Shown piece after piece: positions 27,141 to 36,884 of a stretch of DNA of 64,000 nt. The position numbers and the translations under genes were made by a program. The stretch is from assembly GCA_965277495.1 (NCBI GenBank), contig OZ255824.1:4464001-4528000 (forward strand), in the 5' to 3' direction. How positions within the stretch are numbered: the first letter of the stretch is position 1; the number at the start of each line of letters is the position of its first letter. Source of the stretch: CAHJXG01 sp965277495. GTDB taxonomy: Bacteria; Pseudomonadota; Alphaproteobacteria; Acetobacterales; Acetobacteraceae. The notes beneath the pieces were generated by a model. The model saw only the letters and a list, made by a program, of their open reading frames with translations, was not told the DNA's origin and ran no database searches.

Positions 27141-27726
27141 AGCCGTCGACGCCGACGTTGACGCGTGCGGCCGACAAGGCACCGTCCGCTGCTGCCTGCG
27201 CGAAGACGATCACCTTCGAACCCGGCGTAACCATCGCCGGGGTGCCGGGTGAGGTCACGACGATGACCGCATCGGGCGGAACCTCCACGGCCAGCTTTTC
27301 GCCTTTGATCGACACCGTGAGTTCATGGCCGTTGTTCGCGGTCACCTCGGGGTCGACCGGGGCGTTGGTCATCATGCTGTTCGGCAGCGTGTCCCAGGCA
27401 GATTGGCCCTCATTGGCGCGCGACGCGCCCTCTGGGAACACCGTCACGACGGCGGCGCGCATTTGGTTCCGCGGGCCGGTGCTGACGATCCCGACATAGG
27501 CGCCGGGCTTCACCGCCGATAGGTCGCCTTGGCTGAGCGCCCCGACCGTGAAATTCGGCGCGAGCGCGATACGCACCTCCTCGCCGCGCCGCGATTGCAC
27601 AATTAGCGTGTTGCCGTCGAGCTGCTCGACCGTGCCGCGCACCCAGCGCGGCGTCTGCGCCGCCGCATCCAGGCCCGAGGTCAACGCGAGCGCAAGAATG
27701 CCTATTCGCAATAAGGTGCGGGTCAA
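27124..27726 (-). CDS. periplasmic beta-rich hypothetical protein
   Basis: A 200-residue protein with a signal peptide (residues 1-24, ending LDAAAQ). The mature part is OB-like and beta-rich: WVRGTVEQLDGNTLIVQSRRGEEVRIAL, then KPGAYVGIVSTG (written in pieces), resembling DUF5666-type periplasmic proteins. It ends ARVNVGVDGFTPPM. No catalytic residues are recognised. Located between tRNA-Phe and the GNAT gene. Confidence 0.75.
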   Translation of the reverse strand: MTRTLLRIGILALALTSGLDAAAQTPRWVRGTVEQLDGNTLIVQSRRGEEVRIALAPNFTVGALSQGDLSAVKPGAYVGIVSTGPRNQMRAAVVTVFPEGASRANEGQSAWDTLPNSMMTNAPVDPEVTANNGHELTVSIKGEKLAVEVPPDAVIVVTSPGTPAMVTPGSKVIVFAQAAADGALSAARVNVGVDGFTPPM

Positions 27727-27756
27727 TGTGACATCCGTATTTTAGAGGAAGGGAAA

Positions 27757-27832
27757 TGGTGCCCAGGGACGGAGTCGAACCGCCGACACTGCAATTTTCA
27801 GTCGCATGCTCTACCAGCTGAGCTACCTGGGC
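27757..27832 (-). tRNA. tRNA-Phe (anticodon GAA)
   Basis: A 76-nt cloverleaf with acceptor stem GCCCAGG/CCTGGGC, anticodon loop CTGAAAA (GAA at 27797-27799), the T-loop TTCGACT and an encoded CCA end at 27757-27759. It follows yacG, the usual alphaproteobacterial arrangement. Confidence 0.97.
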
Positions 27833-27874
27833 TCTGTCCGTGCGGACGCCGTACCGCCGGAGCGGCTTGCTACC

Positions 27875-28117
27875 TCAGCCGTTCCCTGGGATCAAGTGGG
27901 GGCCAGCAATCAAGCCCGTTAAGCTGCTTTCCGGCGGGTCCTCGTCGAGTTCCGGCGGCGGGCCAGGGATCGCGTAGGCGCCACCGAACCATCTTCCGAG
28001 GTCCACGTCGGCGCACCGCACCGAGCAGAATGGACGCAGCCGGGCGCCTTGCGGGCTATCGGCGGAAACGGGCTTGCCGCAGATCGGGCAGGAGGGTGGC
28101 GATGATGGCTCAGGCAC
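27875..28117 (-). CDS. yacG: DNA gyrase inhibitor YacG
   Basis: An 80-residue zinc-ribbon protein. The four zinc ligands are Cys10 and Cys13 (CPIC) and Cys31 and Cys35 (CSVRC). DVDLGRWFGGAYAIPG is the YacG signature. It binds gyrase and inhibits its DNA binding in E. coli. The start is GTG 28117, overlapping the RNase G/E stop by 8 bases; no ATG is present there. Last protein gene of the infA-maf-RNase-yacG run. Confidence 0.92.
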   Translation of the reverse strand: MPEPSSPPSCPICGKPVSADSPQGARLRPFCSVRCADVDLGRWFGGAYAIPGPPPELDEDPPESSLTGLIAGPHLIPGNG

Positions 28118-29243
28118 GGGCTGTCCTCTCGACCGCAGTGCCGCCCGGCGGCAACGCCGGGTCGGACGTAACAATCAGGGTACGCCCGGTGCGCCGCGCA
28201 AGGTCCGGCAACGCGACGGGATCATCGGCCAGCGCGGCCGCGACATCCGGTGCGGCGCGCAGGGAGAAGGTCGCCGCAGGCTCGGCCGCGGCGGCCCGCA
28301 TCACCATCCGCAGCGCCGCCAGCCCGGCTGCGTGCGGGCCGGCCAGCAATTCGTGCAGCGGCGGATGCGCGCGCGGGCGCATGATCTCGGCCAAGCCCAG
28401 CGCCGAGAAACCGAGGAACCGCGGACGCAGCGGGTCCGTGGCCAGCGCCGCGGTGAAATCCGGCGCCAGTGCGCCCCGATGCTGCAGGGCCAGCCCGGCC
28501 ACGTCGACCACGACAGCGCCGGACAGGTTGCGAAGGCGTATTTGCCGGGCCAGGGCCGGCAGCATGGTGCGATTTGCCGCCAACTGCGCGGCGCGCTTGG
28601 GCCTGCGGTCGGCACTGGCGCCGCCGGCATCGACATCGATGGCAACCAGGGCCGGCGTCGGATGGATGCTGGCGCGCATGCCGCCGGGCAGGGCGACGCT
28701 GTGGTCCGCCAGCGCGTCGATCCACCCGGCCAGTTCGTCGTCCAGCACCGCCCCGACGGCGAGCCGCTCCCCGAGCAAGGGCCGCAGCGCCGCGGCCGTC
28801 CTGTGGTCGTCGACCACCACAGGCGCCGCGGGATGCAGGCCAGCTAGCCGCTCGACCGCGCCGGGCCCACGCGCCAGCAACGCGGGCGGCCCGGCGCCGG
28901 CCAGCGCGCGTTCAGCGTCCGAGACGCGGGCGGTCAGGCGCGGCCCCTTGCCGCCCTGGGCCGACCGGGTGACCCGGACCGCCACCGCCATGCCGTCCGA
29001 CACCGCGTCGGCACCCGCGCTGTCCGGCAGGAAGCCCTCGCCGCCCGGCAGCGCCACGAACGCACCGGCCATGGCGGGCACCCGGGCCGTGACCCGACCG
29101 CGATACAGGTCGCCCATGCCGTCCGGGGCGCCCGGCCGCCATACGGCGTAGTCGATCAGCGCGCCGTCCTGTACCGCAGCCACCCGCAACTCCCCGGGGC
29201 TGCACGCGACCAGGATGCGCGTCTTCAAGGCCCAAGTCGTCAC
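28110..29243 (-). CDS. short ribonuclease E/G family protein
   Basis: A 377-residue member of the RNase E/G family, much shorter than RNase G (about 490) or RNase E. The N-terminal S1-like part (DLYRGRVTARVPAMAGAFVAL) and the catalytic segments LVAIDVDAGGAS and GAVVVDVAGL (metal-binding Asp positions) are present. The Zn-link and C-terminal small domain are reduced or missing. Such short forms sit between maf and yacG in Acetobacteraceae and relatives. GTG 29243 overlaps the maf stop (GTGA). Confidence 0.88.
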   Translation of the reverse strand: MTTWALKTRILVACSPGELRVAAVQDGALIDYAVWRPGAPDGMGDLYRGRVTARVPAMAGAFVALPGGEGFLPDSAGADAVSDGMAVAVRVTRSAQGGKGPRLTARVSDAERALAGAGPPALLARGPGAVERLAGLHPAAPVVVDDHRTAAALRPLLGERLAVGAVLDDELAGWIDALADHSVALPGGMRASIHPTPALVAIDVDAGGASADRRPKRAAQLAANRTMLPALARQIRLRNLSGAVVVDVAGLALQHRGALAPDFTAALATDPLRPRFLGFSALGLAEIMRPRAHPPLHELLAGPHAAGLAALRMVMRAAAAEPAATFSLRAAPDVAAALADDPVALPDLARRTGRTLIVTSDPALPPGGTAVERTARA

Positions 29244-29812
29244 GGCACTGGGTAGCCGCGTCCGCGCAGAAGTTGCGCCACCTCGAACAGCGGCAGGCCC
29301 ACGACCCCGCTGTAGCTGCCGGAGAGGAAGCGCGCGAAGCCGGCCGCACGGCCCTGGATGGCGTAGCCGCCGGCCTTGCCGATGCCCTCGCCGCAGGCCG
29401 AGTAGGCGTCGAGCTGCTGCGGCGAAAGCCGGGAAAACGCGACCACGCTATCGGACATGCGCTGCCCGACCCGGCCATCCGGCCCGACCAGCACCAGCGC
29501 CGTCAGCACATGGTGCCGCCGCCCGGACAGCAGGGCCATGCACGCCCGCACGTCTTCGGTGTCGGCAGCCTTCGGCATGATGCGGTTCCCCAAGGCGACC
29601 ACAGTGTCGGCGGCCAAGGTGAAGAACCCGGGTTCCGACGCCCGCCGCGACTTTTCGAGCGCCATGCGGGCGGCATACAGGCGCGGAGCCTCGTTCCGGC
29701 GCGGCGTCTCGTCGATGTCTGGGGCCACGACATGGACGGGGACGATGCCGATCTGCGCCAGCAACGCCAGTCGCCGCGGGCTGGCCGACGCCAAGACAAG
29801 CGGATGCGTCAC
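29240..29812 (-). CDS. maf: Maf-like nucleoside triphosphate pyrophosphatase
   Basis: A 190-residue Maf protein that hydrolyses non-canonical or modified NTPs. Family marks are LVLASASPRRLALL at the start, PDIDETP, LAADTVVALGN with the catalytic Asp, and EGIGKAGGYAIQG. The start is GTG 29812, because the ATG at 29814 is out of frame. It is 19 bp after infA and overlaps the next gene by GTGA. Confidence 0.93.
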   Translation of the reverse strand: MTHPLVLASASPRRLALLAQIGIVPVHVVAPDIDETPRRNEAPRLYAARMALEKSRRASEPGFFTLAADTVVALGNRIMPKAADTEDVRACMALLSGRRHHVLTALVLVGPDGRVGQRMSDSVVAFSRLSPQQLDAYSACGEGIGKAGGYAIQGRAAGFARFLSGSYSGVVGLPLFEVAQLLRGRGYPVP

Positions 29813-29831
29813 ATGGGCCAAAGCCCGGGGG

Positions 29832-30050
29832 TTACTTGAACCGGAACGTGATCCGGCCCTTGGACAGGTCATAGGGCGTCATCTCGACGTTCACGCGGTC
29901 CCCGGCGAGGACGCGGATACGGTTCTTGCGCATTTTGCCCGACGTATGCGCGAGGATGCTGTGCTCGTTGTCGAGCTTGACCCGGAACATGGCGTTGGGA
30001 AGCAGCTCCAGCACCGTGCCGCTGAATTCGATCATGTCTTCTTTTGACAT
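29832..30050 (-). CDS. infA: translation initiation factor IF-1
   Basis: A 72-residue S1/OB-fold protein that occupies the ribosomal A site during initiation. The sequence MSKEDMIEFSGTVLELLPN through DLSKGRITFRFK is canonical and full length. Start ATG 30050 has AGGAAC upstream. It lies 73 bp downstream of hisD. Confidence 0.97.
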   Translation of the reverse strand: MSKEDMIEFSGTVLELLPNAMFRVKLDNEHSILAHTSGKMRKNRIRVLAGDRVNVEMTPYDLSKGRITFRFK

Positions 30051-30123
30051 CAGGTTCCTTAGTTGGTTGCGACTATGCTTGATTTGATTTCGGGCCGGAA
30101 TGTGATGACGGCACGCCCGGTGG

Positions 30124-31425
30124 TCAAGCCACGGCGCCCTTGCCCAGCCGCAACCCCACGCTGCGCGCATGGGCGTGCAGGCCCTCCGCCTCCGCCAACG
30201 CGACGGCGGCCGGGCCGACTTCGCCCAGGGCGGCCTGGTCCGCCATGACCCAGGTCGTGCGCTTCAGGAAGTCGAACACCGACAGTCCCGAAGCAAACCG
30301 GGCGGTCCGTCCGGTCGGCAGCACGTGGTTGGGGCCGGCAACGTAGTCGCCGACCGCCTCCGGGCAGTTGCGGCCCAGGAACGCCGCCCCGGCATGGCGG
30401 ATTTGGGCGAACAGCGCCTGCGGGTCCGCCACCATGATCTGCAGGTGCTCGGGCGCGAGGTCGTTGGTGAGCGCCACGGCCTCATTCCAATCGCGGGCCA
30501 GGATGATTGCGCCGCGGCCGCGCCAGCTTGCGCCGGCGATGGCGTGGCGGGGCAGGGTGGGCAACTCCGCCTCGACCGCCAGCGCCACCGCGTCGGCGAA
30601 GGCGTTGTCCATCGTGATCAGGATGCTTTGCGCGGCCTCGTCATGCTCCGCCTGCGCCAACAGGTCGACCGCCACATGCCGCGGGTTGTTGTCGGCATCC
30701 GCGAGCACGACGACCTCGGACGGCCCGGCGATGCTGTCGATGCCGACGCGGCCGAACACTTGGCGCTTGGCCTCGGCGACGTAGGCGTTGCCGGGTCCGA
30801 CGATGCGGTCGACGGCGGCGATGCTGGCGGTGCCAAAGGCCAAGGCGGCAACGGCCTGCGCGCCACCGACACGGTAGATCTCATCGACGCCTGCGCGCCG
30901 TGCGGCGGCCAGCACCAGCGGGTTCAGCACGCCGCCGGGGCAGGGGACGCACATGGCAATGCGGCCGACGCCGGCGACGCGGGCGGGCAGCGCGTTCATC
31001 AATACCGAGGATGGATACGCCGCCTTGCCGCCCGGCACATACAATCCAACCGCGTCGAGCGCCGTCCAGCGCATGCCGAGCGTCAGCCCGGCCGCGTCCT
31101 GCATCCGCAGGTCGGACGGCATCTGCGCGCGATGGAACGCCTCAATCCGATGCGCTGCTAAGTCGAGCGCGGCGGCGAGTTCCTTGGGGATGCCGGCCGA
31201 CGCCTCGGCGATCTCGTCCGCGGTGACCCGCAGCGAAGCCGGCGTCAGCTCCAGCCGGTCGAATTCCAGGGTGTATTCGCACAGCGCCGCATCGCCCCGG
31301 TCGCGCATGGCGGCGATAATGGCTGCGACGACGCCGTCGACCCGCGTCGTGGTGTCGCGGCTTTCTAGCAACAGGCTGCGGAACGCCTCGGCAAACCCCG
31401 CGTCGGCGGTCGAGAGCCGCCTCAT
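30124..31425 (-). CDS. hisD: histidinol dehydrogenase
   Basis: A 433-residue zinc- and NAD-dependent enzyme for the last two steps of histidine synthesis. Motifs: VPGGKAAYPSSVLMNALPA, GGAQAVAALAFGT, IVGPGNAYVAEAKRQVFG, AGPSEVVVLAD, and the metal/base region LAQAEHDEAAQ; C-terminal GPNHVLPTG. ATG 31425 overlaps hisG by ATGA. Full length. Confidence 0.97.
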   Translation of the reverse strand: MRRLSTADAGFAEAFRSLLLESRDTTTRVDGVVAAIIAAMRDRGDAALCEYTLEFDRLELTPASLRVTADEIAEASAGIPKELAAALDLAAHRIEAFHRAQMPSDLRMQDAAGLTLGMRWTALDAVGLYVPGGKAAYPSSVLMNALPARVAGVGRIAMCVPCPGGVLNPLVLAAARRAGVDEIYRVGGAQAVAALAFGTASIAAVDRIVGPGNAYVAEAKRQVFGRVGIDSIAGPSEVVVLADADNNPRHVAVDLLAQAEHDEAAQSILITMDNAFADAVALAVEAELPTLPRHAIAGASWRGRGAIILARDWNEAVALTNDLAPEHLQIMVADPQALFAQIRHAGAAFLGRNCPEAVGDYVAGPNHVLPTGRTARFASGLSVFDFLKRTTWVMADQAALGEVGPAAVALAEAEGLHAHARSVGLRLGKGAVA

Positions 31426-32123
31426 GCCCCGGCTGCCAACTGGGCCGCGCGGAACCGGGCGATCCATGCGCCCACGGCCTCGGGCTGCGTCTTCAATGCG
31501 GTGCGGTTCACGATCAGGCGGCTGGTGACGTGGGCGATGACCTCGGTTTCCTGCAACCCGTTCGCCTGCAACGTGCTGCCGGTCTGCACCAGGTCGACGA
31601 TCAGCCGCGACAGGCCGAGCCCCGGCGCCAGTTCCATCGCGCCGTTCAGGTGCACGATCTCGGCCTGCACGCCGCGGGCGGCATAGTGCCGGCGGGCGGT
31701 GTTGGGGTATTTCGTCGCGACACGGACGCGGGACCAGGTTGCCGGGTCGTCGCTGCCGGCGGTCGCGGCGGGCTCGGCCACGCTCACCCGGCAGGCCCCG
31801 ATGCCGAGGTCGAGCGGCGCGTAGATTTCCGGGTAGTCGAACTCCATCAGCACGTCGGCGCCGCAGATGCCGAGCTGCGCGGCCCCGAAAGCGACGAAGG
31901 TCGCGACGTCGAACGGACGGACGCGCACGACGTCGAGCATTGGGTCGTCGGTCGGGAACCGCAGCCGCCGGCTATCCTCATCCGAGTAGTCCGCAGCCGG
32001 ACGCACCCCCACCCGCCCGAGCAAAGGCGCGCATTCCGCGAGGATGCGGCCCTTGGGCAAGGCGAGGATGATGGGGTTGCGGGCCTCCGGCGCGAAGGAC
32101 GCTGCCGGGAAGGGGGCGGTCAT
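31422..32123 (-). CDS. hisG: ATP phosphoribosyltransferase, short form
   Basis: A 233-residue short-form HisG catalysing the first step of histidine synthesis. It has ILALPKGRILAECAPLL, LGICGADVLMEFD and the PRPP loop LIVDLVQTGSTLQANGL. It lacks the C-terminal regulatory domain, so it should require HisZ, which is not in this window. It is 81 bp downstream of murA. Confidence 0.95.
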   Translation of the reverse strand: MTAPFPAASFAPEARNPIILALPKGRILAECAPLLGRVGVRPAADYSDEDSRRLRFPTDDPMLDVVRVRPFDVATFVAFGAAQLGICGADVLMEFDYPEIYAPLDLGIGACRVSVAEPAATAGSDDPATWSRVRVATKYPNTARRHYAARGVQAEIVHLNGAMELAPGLGLSRLIVDLVQTGSTLQANGLQETEVIAHVTSRLIVNRTALKTQPEAVGAWIARFRAAQLAAGA

Positions 32124-32204
32124 GCGGGCTCCTGCCCCTGTTCTTCATGCCGTGCGGAATGCACGGAGCGGCCATCTAGCACCTGTGCCCCGTGGCCGGA
32201 ACCC

Positions 32205-33458
<1,254 letters not shown>

Positions 33459-33470
33459 ACGGCTTATTCC

Positions 33471-34025
33471 TTACATACGCGGCAATGAGACGCCGCGCTG
33501 GCGCATGTATTTGCCGGCCTTGTCGGCATAGCTGACCTCGGGCGGACTGGCGCCCTGCAGGAACAGGAACTGGCAGATGCCCTCATGCGCGTGGATGCGG
33601 GCGGGCAGCGGCGTGGTGTTACTAATCTCGATGGTCACCTGGCCCTCCCACTCCGGCTCCAGCGGCGTCACGTTCACGATGATGCCGCAGCGGGCATAGG
33701 TGCTTTTGCCCAGGCAGATCACCAGGATGTCGCGCGGGATGCGGAAATACTCGACCGTGTGGGCCAGGACGAAGGAGTTTGGCGGGATCGTGCAGGTCGG
33801 CCCGGTGCGGTTGACGAAGCTGTCGGGGCTGAATGCTTTTGGGTCGACCACGGCGCTGTCGACATTGGTGAACACCTTGAACTCGTCGGCGACGCGGGCG
33901 TCGTAGCCATAACTCGACAGGCCGAAGCTGATGACGCCATTCCGCTGCTGCGTTTCGACGAACGGCTCGATCATCGCATGGTCCTGCGCCATGTGGCGAA
34001 TCCAGTGGTCGGGCATCACGGGCAT
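33471..34025 (-). CDS. dcd: dCTP deaminase
   Basis: A 184-residue trimeric dCTP deaminase producing dUTP for thymidylate synthesis. The sequence SYGYDARVADEFKVFTN, the active-site segment LGKSTYARCGIIVNVTPLEPEWEG (in two pieces) and the C-terminal YADKAGKYMRQRG are canonical. ATG 34025 is preferred to 34016. First gene of the murA block. Confidence 0.96.
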   Translation of the reverse strand: MPVMPDHWIRHMAQDHAMIEPFVETQQRNGVISFGLSSYGYDARVADEFKVFTNVDSAVVDPKAFSPDSFVNRTGPTCTIPPNSFVLAHTVEYFRIPRDILVICLGKSTYARCGIIVNVTPLEPEWEGQVTIEISNTTPLPARIHAHEGICQFLFLQGASPPEVSYADKAGKYMRQRGVSLPRM

Positions 34026-34082
34026 GCGGGCACCTGTTGGCTGGACGCCGCGTCTAGCCCAGCCCGAGCCGGGCGGCAAATT

Positions 34083-34247
34083 TCAATTTGCTTTTGGAAG
34101 CGGTTCGGGCGACGGGGTCCGGGCGCGCGCCTGTTCCTTGCGGCGGCGCAGGTTCTCGCGCAGGGCAGCTGCCTCGCGTTCGAGGCGGGCCTTGTGCGCG
34201 GCGTCGGCGCGCGGCGTCGTTGCGGGTTTCTGCGGTGGCTCGGTCAT
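34083..34247 (-). CDS. small basic hypothetical protein
   Basis: A 54-residue protein whose second half is a highly charged helix (LEREAAALRENLRRRKEQARAR). Short proteins of this kind, with an ALRxNLRRRK core, are common in alphaproteobacteria and have no assigned role. ATG 34247 was chosen; the frame could extend to 34334. Confidence 0.6.
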   Translation of the reverse strand: MTEPPQKPATTPRADAAHKARLEREAAALRENLRRRKEQARARTPSPEPLPKAN

Positions 34248-34376
34248 GGCATGAAGCAACCACCCGGCCGGGCGCGCCGTCAAGCTGGTTCCGGGCTTGC
34301 GTTCTTCGGGCTTGGCACCCGCACTTGCGTTCATAAGGGCGACCGCTTAGTTACGGCGCGTCGCGAGTGGCCCGGC

Positions 34377-34448
<72 letters not shown>

Positions 34449-34504
34449 TCAACCTTCGTAAGCACTTATGGGTTTAGGAACGAACGGTTTACTAGGCCAG
34501 TTGC

Positions 34505-35551
34505 CTAGGAAACTTCGTCCAGGGCGGCCGACGCCTGGGTCATGTACTCCGGCGTGTGGTGAGCATAGACCCTCTCGACCGTAGCGACGCTGTTCCCCAG
34601 GTATGCCGCTATGCGCTCAAGGCTCACCCCCTGCTGGGCCATCCAGGTGGCGGCCGTGTGTCGCAGGACGTGAGGAGTGACGCCCGCCACGTTGGCCCGG
34701 CCGGCGGCATTGCGAAATCCGGTTTTTACACTCGCGACTGGGACTCCGCCGTGTTCGATGACGTGCGAGGATGTCCGTGCTCTCATCGCCTCAAGCAGCA
34801 CCGGCCGCAGCGCCGAGTGTAGCGGAACGGACGCCCGTTTTTTGTTTCCTCGGCCAATTCCTAGGTCAACGACGCCTCCCGCGAAGTCCACGCGATCCCA
34901 TGTCAGGTCTAGCAGCGCACCCGCCCGGCCTGCGGTGTACAGCGCCAAGGCCAAGAACACGCGAACATGAAGTTGCCGTGCGCTGGCCAACAGCTTGGCG
35001 GCTTCTGGGCGGGTAAGCCAGCGGTCTCTGGCCTTACCCTGTCCTGGTGCCTCGATGTGCGGAACGGTGGCTATCCAACCCTCATGCTGCGCCCATACCA
35101 GGGCAGCCCGTAGGGTCAGCACCTCGCGGCACAACGTGGCATCTGCAAGCGGCCTAGGCGTCTTGCGATGCGCTGCGGGCGCACCTCCAGCCCCGGCCTT
35201 GCGGCGGGCGGCAAGGTAATGCCGGACCCGCTCTTTTGTAAGCATGTCAGCCGGTAGATCACCCAATATGGATTTCAGCCGGGTCGTGTTGTAGCCCAGC
35301 GTCGGGCTACAAGGCCGTAGCTCCCGGTCTGCCCGGTATCCGTCCAGGATGGCTGCAACAGTAGGGGCATCCGGCGGTGCGGGCGTGCCACGGCCTGCCT
35401 CGAACTCGGCTAAGAAGCGACGCGCCGCCGCAAGCTGGCCTGTCCTGCAAGAAATCCGGCGCGCCGCGCCGGCTTCCCACCATTGGACGTAATAGCGAGC
35501 GTTGCGGAGCGTGAGGGAGTAGGTGGGCTGATCGGTGCGGGGACGCGGCAT
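34505..35551 (-). CDS. tyrosine recombinase (phage-type integrase)
   Basis: A 348-residue integrase. The catalytic domain shows Arg209 in TAGRAGALLDLTW, the HxLRHT box (His294, Arg297), and the nucleophile Tyr329 in ERVYAHHTPEY. The N-terminal part (YYVQWWEAGAARRISCRTGQ) is an arm-binding-like domain, followed by the core-binding domain. It is adjacent to tRNA-Thr and in the expected orientation for site-specific integration there. Its 5' end overlaps the excisionase-like gene by 142 bp. Confidence 0.93.
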   Translation of the reverse strand: MPRPRTDQPTYSLTLRNARYYVQWWEAGAARRISCRTGQLAAARRFLAEFEAGRGTPAPPDAPTVAAILDGYRADRELRPCSPTLGYNTTRLKSILGDLPADMLTKERVRHYLAARRKAGAGGAPAAHRKTPRPLADATLCREVLTLRAALVWAQHEGWIATVPHIEAPGQGKARDRWLTRPEAAKLLASARQLHVRVFLALALYTAGRAGALLDLTWDRVDFAGGVVDLGIGRGNKKRASVPLHSALRPVLLEAMRARTSSHVIEHGGVPVASVKTGFRNAAGRANVAGVTPHVLRHTAATWMAQQGVSLERIAAYLGNSVATVERVYAHHTPEYMTQASAALDEVS

Positions 35552-35739
35552 TGCTGTTCCTCGTATAGTTGGACATCTTCCCGGCGGAAACGCAGCAGGT
35601 TGCCCACACGTATGGCGACAATATCTCCTCGTGATTCTAAATTATATATATGCTGCCGCGAACACCCCCAATGCTCCGCCAACTGCGCCACGGACAGCCT
35701 AGTGTCATTCGTAAAAGCCGGGGGGCAGTGGTCATCCAT
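35410..35739 (-). CDS. excisionase-like helix-turn-helix protein
   Basis: A 109-residue protein with a MerR/Xis-type helix-turn-helix: LSVAQLAEHWGCSRQHIYNLESRGDI, then RVGNLLRFRREDVQLYEEQQ (in pieces). Such genes direct excision or regulate the integrase. Start ATG 35739 (MDDHCPP) is likely; 35748 and 35790 are in frame. The C-terminal third overlaps the integrase start by 142 bp in another frame. A short AT-rich patch (35635-35655) in the recognition helix stands out from the GC-rich surroundings. Confidence 0.8.
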   Translation of the reverse strand: MDDHCPPAFTNDTRLSVAQLAEHWGCSRQHIYNLESRGDIVAIRVGNLLRFRREDVQLYEEQQCRVPAPISPPTPSRSATLAITSNGGKPARRAGFLAGQASLRRRVAS

Positions 35740-36789
35740 GGCGGGCATCCGGGTTGAACCATTGGTTTTACCAGGGTCGGCACCGCCCACCTAAATTCTT
35801 CCGGCGTGAGGTCGGACGGAAAGCGAGGCGTTGACCTACGCTTGTGCTGCCTCGTTATGACCGCGACGAGACCGACGCCCCATACAGGCTGTGCCAGGAT
35901 CAGGCATCGAGAGGTGCGTGCATACCCACGTCGAGATCGCCCAGCGGCGGATGATCGTCGAGGCTGGTCTCCTATGCCGGCTGAAAGCCCCTAGGCTCCT
36001 ATGAGTTCGCCTTGAGCGAGTGGCTGAACTGACCGACGCCAAGGCCGGGTTCGTGCTGGTCGGGCTACCCGAGGGCTAGTGCTTCGTCGTGGACCTCGGT
36101 CGCGCATGGCAGGCGTGGCTCGGCCGTCCCATGCCCCATCCAGGACCGTCGATCAGGCTGATCAGCACGTGCTCGTTGTGCTGCTGCTCGCCATCGCTTG
36201 CGGTGGGCGGCGATGACCAGTTTGGCGGCGGTGCGCGTCGTCAGCCCGACCTGCTGGCCGGTATCGGGTGACGCGACGAACCAGGGGTTCTCAAACTCGA
36301 TGCTGGGGAGACCGACGCGCAGCACCGAGCCTGGGCAACCAGTCAGTAGCCTGGACAGCACCGCCTGGAGGGCGTCGGCGCTGGTCTGCATGGGTCGGCC
36401 GGCGATCATCGGTGGCTCAACCAGCCGACAAGGATCGCCATCGCGACCATAAGCACGTCCACGCTAACGGGCGTGATCACCAGGAATCCGGATTGCGTTC
36501 GACGGCGTCGGCCCCGTGGCGCTACAAGGCCTCGGCAAGGAGCGGCTGCCTCGGTGCAGCAAGGGTTGGCGCAGGTCAAGCCGAACGTCTCGACTATGGC
36601 CCGTAGTTGCGAGAGCTTAGAGGGGTCGCCAACGCCTTGCGCGGTTGGCGAGGGAAGGGTGCGGCAGGGTCATCGCGCGGCTCAGGCCGCCCTTCCAACC
36701 CGGCCATTACGCTATATGATTGGGTGCGCTGTGGACGACGAGACTGGCGCTCACAAGGGGCTAGTTAGCGACGAACGGCACACGGTCAA
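35740..36789. other. degenerate region between excisionase and IS
   Basis: About 1 kb with no convincing complete gene. One frame at 36065-36409 (minus) may be a gene remnant and is listed separately. Short frames elsewhere have shadow-like arginine/alanine composition. The region probably holds decayed island DNA. Confidence 0.5.
36065..36409 (-). CDS. possible small hypothetical protein
   Basis: A 114-residue frame with moderately protein-like composition (ADALQAVLSRLLTGCPGSVL, then SIEFENPWFVASPDTGQQVG). No family is recognised and no good ribosome-binding site was seen. It may be a remnant of a longer gene. Confidence 0.35.
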   Translation of the reverse strand: MIAGRPMQTSADALQAVLSRLLTGCPGSVLRVGLPSIEFENPWFVASPDTGQQVGLTTRTAAKLVIAAHRKRWRAAAQRARADQPDRRSWMGHGTAEPRLPCATEVHDEALALG

Positions 36790-36799
36790 AGCCGCGCGC
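36790..36799 (+). repeat. 10-bp target-site duplication, left copy
   Basis: AGCCGCGCGC directly before the IS left end, repeated exactly at 38094-38103 directly after the right end. Confidence 0.92.
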
Positions 36800-36884
36800 C
36801 AGGGCAATCGCTTGAACGGTTCGGGGATTTTGTCGCGGTCTGAAGTCTGATTCATAGGGGACCTCTCGTTGAGGAGGTTTCCCG

